Origin: Neurospora intermedia
Lineage: Eukaryota > Ascomycota > Sordariomycetes > Sordariales > Sordariaceae
NCBI GenBank assembly: GCA_037102815.1
Contig: BTPP01000007.1
Location: forward strand, 2,666,001-2,730,000
Length of the DNA stretch: 64,000 nt
Direction: 5' to 3'
Shown: one piece after another, positions 45,602 through 59,439 of the stretch
Numbering within the stretch: position 1 is the stretch's first letter
Layout of the letters: each line of letters starts with the position of its first letter
Notes under the pieces: model-generated
Seen by the model: only the letters and a program-made list of their open reading frames with translations
What the model was told of the DNA's origin: nothing
The model's database searches: none
Position numbers and translations under genes: made by a program

Positions 45602-47084
45602 ATGGCATCAACATCAGGCTTGACCCGGCGCAGGGGCGCGGGAGGAGGCAGCAGCGACGTCGGCGGCGGCGGCGGCGGCGCTTCCGACACGAGGGACGTT
45701 GGGCCCGACACGAGCTACGAGACGGGCGAGAACGGACACAGGATTGCCTTCGACCCCCGCGACCTGAGCGAGAGCGCAGAGAGGAGCAAGCAACCCAAGC
45801 TAACGCTGATGGAGGAGGTCTTATTGCTTGGCATCAAGGATCGCGAGGTTTGTCTCCACGTCTCTCTTTCTCTCTCAGTCTTGCTACACTATTCCTTTAT
45901 ATGTTGTAGGGGCCTACCAAAGGGCTATCTTCTGACTATGGCTGGACTCGACATTGACGTTCGCCACGCGCTCCTTGGACTGTTTTCGTGATTCGGAATT
46001 CGGAACCTGGGCACGACGAGAGACGACATGGCTAACAAGACAACCCCCATCAGGGCTACCTTTCGTTCTGGAACGACAACATCTCCTATGCTCTTCGTGG
46101 ATGCATTGTTCTCGAGCTGGCCTTCCGCGGTCGCATCAGCATGCAAAAGGACTCTTCCCGGCGGCGCTTCCCCTTGGCGGACCGAATTATCGAAGTCATT
46201 GACGACACTCTAACGGGCGAGGTGTTGCTGGACGAGGCCCTGAAGATGATGAAGACGAGCGAGAAGATGAGCGTCAGCTCCTGGATTGACTTGATGAGCG
46301 GTACGTGTTTGCGTTACTGCCCCATCTCCACTCCCCTCATGTCTATCGTACACACCCAAGCGGAAGCACACGTGCTGACATGACCTCGTTAATACCACAG
46401 GCGAAACCTGGAACCTAATGAAAATCGGCTACCAACTCAAACAAGTCCGCGAGCGGCTCGCAAAGGGTCTGGTCGACAAGGGCATCCTGCGCACGGAAAA
46501 GCGCAATTTCCTACTGTTCGACATGGCCACACACCCCGTGGTCGAGGGTGCCGCCAAGGAGGACATCCGACGGCGTGTGCGCAACGTGCTGACGCAGCGT
46601 ACCGTCGTACTCACCCCCACCCAGTACCTGCCCGAGGACCTCGAGTTCCGGTACGTGCGGACAATCGCCATGGTGTGCGCGGCGCACGCGGCCAACGTGC
46701 TCGAGAACGCGCTGAGTACCCTTGGCCACGAGGCGAGGGAAAACGCCTTTTCCATGGCGGACGAGCTGTTGCTGCAGTATAGCCAGTGGCCGTTTGCGGC
46801 GAGGCCGTTGCCTGGTGGGAATGGTGGGGTGGGGGCGAACTTGCCACAGGTTATTAATGAGGTGCGTTTGTTGATTTCTTATCGAAGACGTTCTGGTAGG
46901 AGGAGGGAAAACACCATAAACCAAAGAAGAAGAAAAACCCGGGTGGACTATTCAAGCGAGAACTTTGGCTAACATTTGCTCACCAAACAAACAGGAGGTC
47001 AACAAAGCAAAGGACAAGGAGCTCCAGCTCGAAGTCGTGGCGGCTTGCTTGAGCGTATTCACTCGCCTTGACTCCCTGCTCTAG
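45602..47084 (+). CDS. VPS74: Vps74 / GOLPH3 Golgi phosphatidylinositol 4-phosphate effector
   Basis: Exons 45602-45847, 46054-46300, 46401-46861 and 46995-47084 give 347 residues. After a Gly/Ser-rich disordered head (about 1-62), the GOLPH3 domain begins [26 protein letters not shown] and continues [62 protein letters not shown], the hairpin KGILRTEKRNFLLFDMATHPV and a terminal VVAACLSVFTRLDSLL. All joins restore family sequence. The protein binds PI4P at the Golgi and the cytosolic tails of glycosyltransferases so that COPI vesicles retain them. Introns 1 (206 nt) and 3 (133 nt) are long for this window. Confidence 0.95.
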
Positions 47085-48528
47085 ATGGCGCACGGCGGGA
47101 ATTGTGAGAAAGCAAACAGCCCAGCCATTGAGAACAACAAGCGTGGGAGACACCCCGAAAAGCGAGAATGATGATGATGTGTTGTGCTAAGTGAAAGTCG
47201 GGCGGGGGAAGGAAGCCTATTTCACGATTACACTACGAACAAGGGGTGGGTGGTGGTGGGCGCTGGGTCTTCGAGCGAGCGAGCGGGAGGACAAGGGTCA
47301 GTCAAGGCCGGCCTTCCTGATCCAACAACACGGAGGACGCAGCGCATTTTACCTGATTCACTCTATCACACACCAGCAAAGCAACCGCGCAGAAGGGCTT
47401 ACTATTTTACTTAATATCTTCACCTCGTCTCCTTGTATGGTAGGGTAGGTATGATGATGAACATTTTTTTTTTTAATTTTCCTCTTTTGGTCTCCCTCCC
47501 ACTTACTCTCTTCGAGTGTCGAATAGGAGGAGGGCTGGTTGGAGATGGTAAGAGGAGGCTTGGGGTTTAACTTGGAGGATATGAGAGGATTGGTGGTTAG
47601 GTAGGCAGATGCCGATGGACAATGAGGCGAAGCGAAGATAAGAAAGAAAAAAAAAAGAAATATGACAATGAAGGGATGATGAGTGCGTCGAATGGGGCGA
47701 AAGCGTAGTAGTGTAGTGGTCTTACCCATTGATTGATTGATTGATGCTGCACGTTTTCTGTACGTCTACTTCACCTCTTACTTTATCATGGAAGTAATGG
47801 AATATGAACAGGATTAGGTTAGAGAAAGACGGCGGCGGTAGCCCATGGCAACCAAATCAGCCAAATTTTCAGTGATTGATACGAAAAAGACATATGCTTC
47901 ATGTGTTCAGTCGTTTAGCCAGATGTGTGTGTACCCTGACTTTAAATCCATGCTGTCATCTAGCTATAATGATTCACTCCGCTATTAAGCTCTTCACCTC
48001 ACATATGATATCGAACAGCGACAGCCCACTCTATACACACACATACACACACATATATTTTTATAATGTCATGGCGACCTGTAGATCTCGTCTAGGCCGT
48101 AGGGTGATTTACGAGCCTCCTCTTTGAAGCATTTCCAGCTCAACCGCCGAGACCGATCCTGTTGTTCCTGTTCAAAAGTAAAATTATAGTGCGAACTCCC
48201 AAAACCCGTTCCATCCATCCCCTGTACCAAGAAAAGGAAAACCGAAAAGCAAAGCGAAACTGATGGAAAAAAAAAAAGAGAAAGAATCCCAGCAACAGCC
48301 AGCTTCCTATGCATCGACGCCGTCGTCCCCTTCTATACAAGTATATCCTGCCCTCTTGCTGCTATAAGAACAACTCCACATAGCCAATCATACAGCCCCT
48401 CACTCACTCCCTCTTTCCTAGCATACACACACATCTCATCCCATTCTGGACCATGCACCCTAAAGAGAGAGAGAATCTCTCTTCCTCTCTAAGCCGCGCG
48501 AAGTGCAAAATCTACTATCCCTTCACCC
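47085..48528. other. Convergent intergenic region
   Basis: Between the 3' ends of VPS74 and the oxysterol-binding protein gene. It contains T and A runs (near 47466 and 47645), a CA/TA repeat and no supported gene. Confidence 0.6.
48034..48058. repeat. Short (CA)n/(TA)n repeat
   Basis: Alternating ACACACACATACACACACATATAT-like purine-pyrimidine sequence in the 3' flank of the oxysterol-binding protein gene. Confidence 0.7.
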
Positions 48529-50279
48529 TTACTTGGCAGCGTCCGCAACCTTTGCATCCTTTTCAAAAATCCCGTCCATACTCCAATCCCCCGCCTGCGC
48601 CCTCTTGAGCACCTCCCGTCCCTTCTCCGTCAGCGCCGGTTTACCGGCCTTATCGGTCGCCGTCACGAAGAAGACGGGCTGCCAGCTTTCTCCCTTCTGT
48701 TCGCGGTCGCGAGCCTTTTCTCTTTGGGCCTCCTCGAGCTCCTGCTTCAGCGTCGTGGCGCGAGAAAATTGCTTGGCATGGATCGCCTCTGTCACTTTAC
48801 CCCAGAGGGTGAGGGACTCGTTGGGGAGTTGCTGCTCGGTGGGCGGGAGGACCTTGGGGGCCACGGAAAGAGGGGCGATATCGATTATGGTTGTTTGTTG
48901 ATCAGGAGGGTGGGATTCCTAGGGAAGGGGGGAAAGAGGATATTAGTACGGGTGGGATGGGATTGGATTGGGGGAGGTGAACATCATGACGAAACTTACC
49001 AAAGGCTTGGGACCAACAGTAAAGACCACCTTCTCCTTCCAAGGACCACCGAGACGCACCAGAATGTCCTCCTGCGGTACATCCTTGATCTGCATTTTGT
49101 CGTCGTTTTCAGGGTCGTACTTGAAGATGATTCCCTCGACCTTGTTCGTGGTCCGGCCCAGCCAGCCGTCGTCGTAGTAGCGGAGAATCGCCTTGAGCTT
49201 CGTTTCCGGGCAGGTGATGTAGGCCATATCGCCGACCGTGACGCTAAGCGCACCACGGAGGATACCTCCAAGGTGAGCAGGAGGATGTGTCAACTGGTAT
49301 GTCTCGTGGTTCCTCTTCTCCAGCGTGATGAAAATGCCAAGATTGTGCTCGCCGGGCATCACTTTGATCGAGGTGCCGGTGAACTTGGCTGTGATCTGGT
49401 CGAAACCCTTGGCGTGCAGGCCCTTCTCGGGGCAGTCGATATAGAACGCGCTGACGGGAGGGTGGTGAGACGTTTGCTCGGTCAGGTAGGAGATCCTGAC
49501 GGGTTTCGACGGTTTCGGGTTCGTGGCGGGCACGGATACTGTAGATGCGGCGCGGGAGCTGCCGGATTTGACACTCGAGGGCCGGCTGATGGTGTCCTCT
49601 ACACCCTTGGTGTTGATCCTTGGGGCATCATCATCTGTTTCCCAGTTACACTAGGCCAATCAGTCAGCTTTTTGCCGCCCTCTGATCCATGGTTGAAAAC
49701 TTACCCTGAAGAACTCCCCCAAGCAAGAGTTATATGGCTTGCAAGGCTTCCCCTTTGCATATTTCAGATCCTTGGTGAACCAGAACCGCAGCACCTCCAG
49801 CATACGATCGACCGGTTCGTCTGCGGTGCCAATCGCAACAAAGGCGTTCGGCGCATCGAGATAGTTCCAGTATTCGAGGTTGGGTGTTGGCTCGAGAAGC
49901 TGCGACGGAAGAGAGAAGCGTACAGAGGCAAGATCGGCGACACCAATGAATCTAGGTGATGGGGACATACGGGATTAGCAACTGTATCGTCGTACCGAAA
50001 GACGCCAAGACACCGCTTTGGGCAATGACACCAGCATCGCCGGTGTTGGGCTTGCACATGCGCAAGTCTTTCACATGATGGCGAGCGGGCGCTTTTCAAC
50101 CCTAGGGCGCGAAGCTTGCTTTCCCCATGCGCGCGTCTGGTGGCTACTCACTTCCTTAGAATGGAGAGAAAGGTCGACAACTTGTTTCCATCGCTCGGAT
50201 GCTCCTCCGCCGCAGGAGCACTACCATCTGCGGGTGCGGCAGCGGGAGCTGGCGACCTGCCCGTGAATGCGGAAAACAT
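48529..50279 (-). CDS. Oxysterol-binding protein-related lipid transfer protein (short ORD type)
   Basis: Exons on the minus strand 50279-50152, 49951-49705, 49650-49000 and 48918-48529 give 471 residues. After an Ala/Pro/Ser-rich head, the ORD domain starts KFIGVADLASVRFSLPSQL and LEPTPNLEYWNYLD, with KPYNSCLGEFFRCNWE. The family fingerprint is EQTSHHPP at about residues 183-190 (usual EQVSHHPP). Later come GDMAYITCPETKLKAIL, GKW-like GPWKEKVVFTVG, and the C-terminal LWGKVTEAIHAKQFSRA..KQELEEAQREKARDRE..GESWQPVFF. There is no PH or ankyrin domain, so it belongs with the short yeast Osh4/6/7-type proteins that exchange sterol or phosphatidylserine for PI4P between membranes. Which lipid cannot be decided here. 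Start chosen at the first ATG of the exon; a further 5' exon is possible. Confidence 0.92.
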
Positions 50280-53200
50280 GTCAAAGTCTTTCCCAATCAA
50301 AGTCTCCCTTCACTGGTCGATAATTGGTGACAATCAAATCGGGCTTCGTCTTGAAGTCCGACACCGGACTAGTCTCGTTCGATGGAGCGGGTGGGAAGAA
50401 TGGGCAACAAGAAGCCTTCGGTTTGGGTCTCTTGTGTCGTCGCGAGGAGGGTTGGAAGAGGTGATTGGTGATCGATGCTTTTGATGGAAACAAAAGACGG
50501 GAGGTCAGTTACCGGTAGTAGACCTAGATGCGCTCGAAGACACAAGAGAGACACGCACTTAGCTCTCTGCTGTCGGCCGTGTATGATGACTGTCGGAAGT
50601 TGTTGGGATTCAGGAGTCGCCTCAGTTTCCGCCACCGGCGTGCTTGGGAGTTTTAGCGGTGCAGCAACAGCAGAATCATGACAAAAAAAAGATCCAATAC
50701 GAGCACCTCGACCGCGGCGCCTTGGTGATTCACTGTCTGGCTGGATAGGATCCAATGGTCTTCGGTTGGCCTGACTGACTTTAGGGGCGGGCGGCGATGG
50801 GGGCGGACAGCACGTCGGCCAATGCGCTGACGTCCTGCGCTGTCACTGATAAGCGATAAGACAGGGGTGTGGACCCGCTACTTTTTCCAGAGCCTCGACT
50901 GCCCGCACTTTGTCTCTCCTGGTCCCGTCTCGCAGGGGTCAAGCACCGATGCCAGAGAAGACGCTCGGCTTCAATGGGATAAGCGTGGAGCGGTCAACAA
51001 GCACTTGTATCCGTCCAATGGTTTTTGTTGGGTTTGTGGAATATCTTTACTGCTTCTCTTCACCGTCTATTATCGCCTTTCTGTACCCCTATCTATCTTC
51101 CCTGACGGTGTGGCAGCGAAAAGGAGGTGGTAGGTATATAGTGACGACGTCCTTCATATTGATGAAAGCGTCCAAACTCAGCACTCTTGTTACGCCGGAC
51201 TACACTTGCCAATTCTAGTTTGCATCAATCCTTGACCGGCCAATCAATTTGTCACGAGTTAGACTCGAGGCTGATTAGTGGCAGATGTCCATTTGTTGGG
51301 TGGCCATGTTCGTCACAAGGTCAATTACATCCGAATTTCTTCATCATTGAAACTGTTGGTATTGAGCACGTGCATACGCGGATCATCCGTGAGGTATCTC
51401 GTAGTGCTACTGTGTTGGAATAGCACTTGATTTCTTTTGTATTGGTAGTGAGTGAACCTTGTCTTCATATTCTTGATGATTGATTGCGAAAACTCAAGAA
51501 CAAAGATGGTTCGTTAGTGATCTGAGGGCGTCGAAGGTATATACCGTCGTTCCGGGCTGAACTCAACTCTTACGTGCCATCACGAATATAGTATTCGCAA
51601 ACGTCCTCCAGCAATTGTGAGTGTCAGCGAACCACCGTACCTTCACACATACCTAGCCTCTTCATCCCAGTTGGTATTTATGGTCTCACAGGTCTCACGA
51701 GGGAACCCAACAGCAAATAGCTTGCTCTGAACTCCAGAACCTACAATGAGAGCAGTGTCCACTCACATGCTCAAAATGAGACAGTCCGAGTACTTTCTCT
51801 GGTGATGCTCCATTAGTGTCGTAACAACTTGTCTCTCACTCCCACTCTCCTACAAATAGTTGCACCCGTTTCACATCTAGCCTTCTGGTCATTGGCTTAG
51901 ACCACCAATTCACCATAAGCTCTCCATAACCTCATCAGGATTACCAATCACTCCATCCTCAAACACGCAAAAACAACCGTCGCCATCTTACCATTCGCTT
52001 TCGGCTCGGAGCTCGTCTCACAAATAATCCTTGCCAGCAATTGCCTTGGTGAAGCGTCACAAAGGAAAATGCCGGATGCCCTTCCTTACTGGTAGGCAAG
52101 GCCATGCCAGGCCAGGCAAAGGAGGCCCAAAGCAATGATGAGATGGAAATCGTCTAATGGGTGTACTTGGACTGTTAACAAATCAAACAGCACAGCGAAG
52201 AGAAAAGGCAGAGTAGGGCCAGAAGGGGGAGAACCCCACAAAATGTCAAGAGGTGACGGAATGGAAGGAACGAAAGAGGAGCAGAAAGCACGGGGCAGAC
52301 CGAAAGAGTAGAGAAGACGGAAGGAGCAACCACACTGGAAAGTCTTCAAGAACAACTTGGAATAGGTAGGTACCCAGGCGGCCTGCACCACATGCGGTTT
52401 CAGTCTCGTCGACGGTGAATCCAGAAAGAGAGGAAACAACGGACAAGACGCTCCCGCTCATTCTGCCGTTAACAAAAGGAAAGTAACTAAAAGGGACAAA
52501 GACAAAGTACCTACGTAAAGAGCACAACAGGCATAGGTAGAGGTAGTTTTAACATCCCATCCCGCAGACAAATCTTTGAACATTGGACTGGACACTCAGC
52601 CCGGCACGGCCTGTTACTGAAGATAATTGTCTACCGGCCGAGTACTCGCAGGGAAAGGACGCAGAGGATCCAATATCCGACCTGATGTTTCGGTTCGGCA
52701 CGCCGGAGCCGGAGATGAAGCCGGGACCTTCCGTGGCTTCGCGGGAATGAGGGCACTGTACAGCCTTCAACGCCGAGTCGTGTCAAAATCAATATGCGAC
52801 ATTGGAAGTTGAAGTTGGTTTGACGACTTGCTATACAATTTTCGTTTGTTTGTTAACGAGGTGCCTTTGTTGGAGGAGAACAAGGGCAAAACAAGGGCAC
52901 TCTAAAGGTCTAGTCTATTGGCTCCAGGAAGAGAAAACTGTTCTTCGCTTACAGAGCTTCGACAACAACCATGGCTTTCAAACCTATCCTCGCTTTTCAA
53001 CACGTCAAGATATCGATTCACAGCTCCGATCACCGAAAGTCGCGACCGCTTTACTAAGTCGAGTAAGGTCTGGCCTTTTCCTTACCACGCTCAAAACACA
53101 AACCAAGGCTGGCATGTGCGCCCTACGAGGATATGGTTTGGGTGTCAAGTACACAAGGTTGGATCCTGGGTGTGGACTCTTCCCCCCCCCCCCCCTGATG

Positions 53201-53769
53201 TCTGATGTTTGGGAGAAGCTGGGAAAGGCCGCTGCCCTCAGCGTCCCCGTCACCCAGGACGTTCAGGAAAGTCACGAGAAACGAAGGTGACCCAGCCAGC
53301 ATGTGATAAAAGGTACCAATGTATGGGAAATAGCCCCCTTCCGGCGAACTACATTACTGCCATGTCTCGGGGAAAACCTGGGACTCGGGATCTGGCTGAT
53401 TCTTCTGTCGTGTTCGAGCACACATATTGAAGCATTACAGACTGCACGAACCTCTCAAAATGCAATCAACCGCAAAACACCTCATCAACATTCTAGCCCT
53501 TTCCGTTCTGTGAGCCTAGATACAGTTTGCCCGCCAAGCTCTGCCTGACCCCCGAGTTCCCATCTCTCGGAGTCATCGCGGGATGTGAAGTCGCTAATAA
53601 AAACAGAATTCTCGAGCATCGAGCTTAAGCGCTGCGCATGTAACCAGCGCCCCACGGCGTTTGATACTTTAACATTATACATGACTCGAAATTAGCCTCG
53701 GATCGCCTCCCTCTATGAGCGCCGGATGGAGGGGCAGATCTGTACAGTGAAAGCCTGTGCCTGTACGTT

Positions 53770-54640
53770 AAGGGGCACCAAGTTAGAGTGGTGGACAACG
53801 TCCTCGAGTCTTAACTAACTGGACAGACACATCTGCTGGCATAAGTATGCCGGCTGATGGAGCGCTCGTACACGCCCTGTCCGACGCTCGGTACGAAGAT
53901 TGTGGCAAAACTTCGCGAGTCTCCATAGTACATGTGTGAGGGATTAAACTCCATCGTTTCCCACGCAGATGTAAGGCAGATCCAACCATGCACACTGCGC
54001 GAGTTTCTTGAAATCCCTCAGGTTCCTGAGGAATCAATCACTATTTGGAACATACTCTACAGCTTGCCTACATGTTCCTGTCTGTTGGTTCTGGAAGACG
54101 CGCGGTTAGGGATTGATAGGGATACGGTTGCGGTCAATATCAGGGGAGACCTTCTCCCATGATTGGGGAAGCCCCATCCAGCAGTGGCGGGTGCAGGCAG
54201 AACGAAGGCAGACACCTTGATAGATATAGGTACATGTCTAGAGGTACATGGCCGGCATATAACATATCCCCCCGCCTCTTGTCAAACTCGCAGCTGCATA
54301 TAGTTGCCTTCGTGAAAGTGAAAGCAATGTGGGCTCGCGAGACCCATCTTGTTAGCCATACCGTAGAAACTCGGGAAATTGACAAAAAGCTAATGCCTAA
54401 AAAACCTGGATATCAGGCAGGGTGCTGGCAGATCTGTAACGCTCGAGTCCAAACCTGTGATGTGGAACGCAGGCAAGATAGTGTTGGGCAGTATTGAAGA
54501 GCCTTCACTAACTGGGCGGACATATGTACAGGAGCACGCTGCTTCCTGTGCTTACTGTCGAGCGCTCAAAGAGGGATAGCTTTTTGCCAATTTCCCGAGT
54601 TTCTATGGTAGTGTCTTTGCATGCGTTTGATGGGGCACCA
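53770..54640. repeat. Cluster of diverged direct and inverted repeats
   Basis: Minus-strand copies at about 53800-53960 and 54495-54640 share the order ...GAAACTCG-type block, GAGCGCTC, and an end GTCCAGTTAGT-like block. A third, shorter copy at 54359-54393 on the plus strand matches 54577-54610 inverted, about 31 of 34 bases (core GAAACTCGGGAAATTG). No intact gene spans them. Confidence 0.55.
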
Positions 54641-56040
54641 AGAGCATAGAGGTACCTACGACTTTTCCGCACTCAACTGCAAGGCACATGCATAGGTGCT
54701 CTACCTACTATGCACGGAACTGAGAAGGTGAACTTCCGTGACCAAGCCATGGATGATAACTTCAATATTAGGTACGAGAAAGAATTCGTAGGATCGGATG
54801 GAATATATTGTGGCAAAGGGCGTATGTGTACACCTAAGGCATCGCAACCCCAGAGCGCATTAAAAGAGGGGGAGAGGGGAGGAATACATGCACGTCAAAT
54901 ATGTAGTCTAGGTTTTGAGTTGCATAGAGTATGTGTTGAGTTGAGTGACGAAACCCGCTAACGGTGTCTGCAACATGGAGTGATTTTTTATTTCTTTGGA
55001 AATAGGTACCTTACTAAGGACATGACAGCATCACGCATGCATTAGCAAGCACCGTGGTGACCCGGTACTAAGGTACCTACCTAGACTAGAGTTGATGAGT
55101 TACAGGACTCCGAAATCCCATCTGGAGGCTGAGCAACGCGGAGTTTATTCCTACCTCTACAAATGTATGAACCTACCTATATCTGTTATGCGCATGCAAT
55201 CACAATAAATTTGCATTCCTAATATTTCCCTAAGCCCTTTTCCGGGTTGTAAAATCCAGGCAGACAAAGGGAGAGAAAGCAGCAAAGAGTATACCGCATT
55301 ATCTCTAGCGCAGGACCTCGCCTACTCGAACGTCGTATGGTGTTGAGCCTTCAAATTTAGGAGCGTCTATACCCATACATTAGGAACTGCGTGGTTGAGT
55401 GCCTCACATATTATGTTGGTCTACTCTTTTGGGTACATTATGTGCAAGTCAACAGCCTCTACCCATCGCGTGGCATATACGAATTTAGGTGCACTGTAGA
55501 CATCTTGTCTGCAGGATTTGACGTTTACTAGAGCAGTATCTCACCCGCTTCAAATTCGCGTTCTTGATCGTCCATGAGATCTGTGACGGGCTGTAACAAT
55601 TCCCATTGTCCGACATCCATAGTCACTCGACTTTCGACAAATTAGAAAGGCACCGTACCTAGAAATGCCCTGAAGTTTAAAATGATCCTGTCCGATTAAG
55701 AGTGTCTAGCTAAAACACACTTGCCTTCTAACACCTACAAAGTGACTGTCTTGAATAGTACTGGCCGGTGTTAGACTCGCCACTGTGTAATTGTGATGTT
55801 CTCCAGTCGGCTTCCTACAGTAGAGGTACTATGTTGCCTGTTGGACGATGTGGAAAGAGTAAGTTCGGTCGAATAGAAGCGAGGAGCTTGTGACTATCAA
55901 AGCTCATTACAGTTGATCTTCTCGCGGGCTAGAATGAGAAGGCGTGGCTAGAGGTAGACGAATGCCCCGCCTACTGCGTACAAAGTAGAACTACCTCCGT
56001 CTAGTTCTGCGTTTACCATATACTACCGTATAATTTCGAA

Positions 56041-56195
56041 AGCGAGGTTCGGGAAGGCACTGTTTGCGCAGGTATAAGCAGGGTTAAAGGTGTAAAGAAG
56101 CAGCAAGAAGCATTGATGTACATAGGTAGTTGACTGACCCCTTTAACCCTGCTTATGTCTGTGTGAAAAAGCGCCTTCCTGAAGCCCGATCTCGA
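56041..56195. repeat. Hairpin-forming inverted repeat (possible MITE remnant)
   Basis: The 17-base arm 56074-56090 (ATAAGCAGGGTTAAAGG) is perfectly complementary to 56140-56156, with a 49-base loop. Outside it, weaker complementarity continues (GGAAGGC against GCCTTCC, and CGAG against CTCG) out to about 56041 and 56195. Confidence 0.75.
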
Positions 56196-59100
56196 GTAAT
56201 GCGGTATATGTCCATGTCCGTTGAAGAAGGAACCGCCAACCGGAAGTCCGTTGTAGGTAAATTCAATTCCAGGCTGCCATGTTGCCAACATGTACTGTAA
56301 TTCTTACACATCGATAGGTACCTACATATGTATCACTAAGAACAGCAATGGCAAAGTGGAGAAAGTCCCATATCGGGGAAAGATCGAATGGGAAAGTTTG
56401 CAGTCCTCAGATGGGAAAGTTTTTTTTCTCTTTTCTTTATCTTTTTTTCTTTTGCTTTCCTTGTGATAGGAGAATGTTGCCGAGCCGACCAACCACTCAC
56501 AGCGATAGAGAGACATCACAACGAGGGAAAGAAAAAAATCAGATCTGCTCCTCTACCATAGTATTCCGTTTGCCGATCACCGCCGCCCTTCCTGCTTGGC
56601 ACTAAAAATAGAGAGGACCCGGCTCCTTGGCTTTTTGCTCGAAGGACGAACGAGCCGAGCAAAGTCACAATGGAGTGGATAATTACACTATGTAGCGTGC
56701 AGGTATAGTGTATATGTACATACACAGCTTCATGCACGTGTGTAATGTATAATAGCTTCTGCAAGTCAGTACACATCGTGACACGTGATTATTGGGACGG
56801 ATGTGTTATCGGCAGCGAAGATAGACACTTCAGTTGTCAACTACACCAGAAGAATGATATGATGTTATGCACGTGTTGATCATTCCCCAAACATTGAAAG
56901 ACCTTGACGTAGGTACAAAACCACAGTTGCAACCTTAAGATCAAAGAGGTAAAGTAGCCGTTGAACCACTTTGGAGGGCACCATAGGAGCGTTGAAAACA
57001 GCGGCAAAAATCGAAGGTAACGGAAAGTATGGAGATGCTCGTAAGACACGCCTTCCGTAGAAGACGAATGGGAGGAATAACCGACCAAGTCCGGCTGTAA
57101 CGAAGCATCTGTCAACGCCCTCAGTGTCGCGAGATATTCTAGATGCCTCGGACGTGAGTCCCGAGTTTACAATGTCTTGTTCATTCAGAGCTTAACATCG
57201 GTATTCGATTTAGTGGGATATCCGAATTTTCACTCGGATTATTCAACAGATTATTTCCCCATTCGGTAAGGGGCCTGTCATCCCATGTGTTGACACACAT
57301 CAGCGGAATCCGTCCGATCTCGATTTCGAAAAATGATAGTTCCGGGCCGGTAGCTAGATTACTGCCACTGTGTACTGGGCTTTCCGAGCCCGTGAACTGA
57401 TAACGGGCAACTGGTGGAATCCCTATGCAACAAAGACTTGCACTAGTCTGTTTGGCAAGAAAAGAGATGAAAAGGGATTCGCGATGGACCTGTAAATTGC
57501 AAGACGCGACAGTCCACGCGAGGGCGATTTCCGCCCCTTCTTTGTCCGTAATTCATACATAGGTACTGTAGCGCTAAGTAAGTAGCATCTAGGTAGGGTT
57601 GCGCGCGTGAGGGGGCTTGATTCCAATGTCCGTTACCGGTAACGTAGCGATGTCCGTTGTACCCCCACGATCAGAGGACAACGGACCATGTCAGAGCCTC
57701 ATAGTGCAATATGTGAATTTACAAGCATGCGAAGACCCGACTGGTGAGTTTCTGTTCGCGTCTCTTTTACACAGTGACTGGTTGAGTGACTGAAAGGGGA
57801 AAGAGATCATGGTAAGGCTGACCAGATGGGCCTGGCCCAGCTTTGCTTCTGCTGGTCTTGATCCTAGGGTACCTACTTCTATGTTATGTACGTACCTCTT
57901 TCCTTTAAAACCGTGGACCGGGATATAGGGATTATAGCCCGATCGAAAAAGACATGGATATGTGGACGCCGGAGACGTGAATGCCGATCGGACATTGTTA
58001 CATAGAAGAAGAGCATTGTGAATCAAAATTGTCTAATCGCAAGCAAGCCTACCTATGGGAGTATTGTTCCGAACAAGAACATGAGGTAATCCGTCTTTCG
58101 CAAAGAGAGTTGAAGAGAACCGTGTGCGCATTGAAGCTGTGGGCCACTTGAATGTGTCTTTCTGTGATGAACGGTGCGTGGTGTTCCTCTCGTAGAGGTA
58201 GGTAGGTAGCTTCTCGGATGGACGTGGGTGGTTGATAAGAGCTGATTCGCAAATTGAACAAATGGTGGTGAAGATGTGCGTCTGTCGCTTGCGTGCCCCG
58301 CCCCATTCTCAGGCAGTCGTGTAACGTCGCACTAAGACCGCGCGCGGGTTGTAGTGTACACTAAAAGGCTGTAGCGTAGGTACGGGTACCCTGATCGGCA
58401 AGGAGAAAGCTCAGAGAGACAATCACGCCGGGGCAATTCCTGTCAAGTGCACAGCGCGTTTCAGTTCCGTTGTGTGAAGTTAGTTGTCAGGTCGAATTCA
58501 GTGTGCGAGTCGGAGCGTTCGACTTTGCGGGCCATCCAAGTGGGACACAGTTCCCGCCATTTCATGCCGTGGTTCCTTACGGTACGCCAGTTTCTAGTGT
58601 ACGCAGTAGGTACTGTAGTGTAGGAGCTGCCCTTGTAAGACGGGATGCTTGGATGCCATTTCCAATTCGCCCAACCCCAGTTGAGCCGAGCGAGCCTAGT
58701 GCAAGTGCGAGGAACCTCCCCACGGTGACGTCATAGGCTCAACCCCACAGGGCTCCGAATGAATCCTTCGGAAAAGGCGGTAAACTTCACCTGACAAAAG
58801 GTGTTCCTCCATTCTCGATAGAAAGCCATTTTTGGAATGGATGCCCAAAGGGAAGGTCAAGATGAGTGGAAAGAGAAGGTATCTTTTTGGCCCAGATTGA
58901 CGGGAACTTGGAAATGGCAACGCTGAACACCACTAATCACGGGATGTATCACCGTCAGACAACAGCCGGAGGTGGCGTGCGAGCACTGTACCTGAACTGA
59001 ACGATGGGATGGAAATGGGAATTGGACTGAAGTTCTCGCGACTCTCGCATTCGAAACACTCGGTTCCATCAGTCGCAGCTGGACCCAGAACAGCGGAAAC

Positions 59101-59439
59101 TGCCCTGGAGGACTGGAGAATGGTCCACCCGCAGTATAGTGTACATCAGTCCTTGTGAAGTTGTTAGTCTGTTACATGCCTACGTGTTCTACATCTTATT
59201 ACAAGATGGGATCCATTAGGTACCAACAGCCGCACGCAGCTGAAACCTCTTATCCTAGCTCAGGACCGCCAGAATCACCTAAAACCTCTCCTCCCTAGCT
59301 TCTATAATTGGTAAAGTAACAAGGCATGTACAGGGCAGTTTGTCCCCCCTGCTTAGAGCCCCTGTTAAGTACTAGGCTAACGATCTCTTCAGGACTAATG
59401 TGTGCCCCTAACCCGGAGAAAAAGAAAGAAAGAAAACGG

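Noticed and set aside
50369-50755. 128-codon minus-strand frame upstream of the oxysterol-binding protein
   Set aside because: In the promoter/leader area, ends before the gene start and has no domain.
53932-54162. 76-codon plus-strand frame in the repeat cluster
   Set aside because: Overlaps equally open minus-strand frames in diverged repeats; no evidence for coding.
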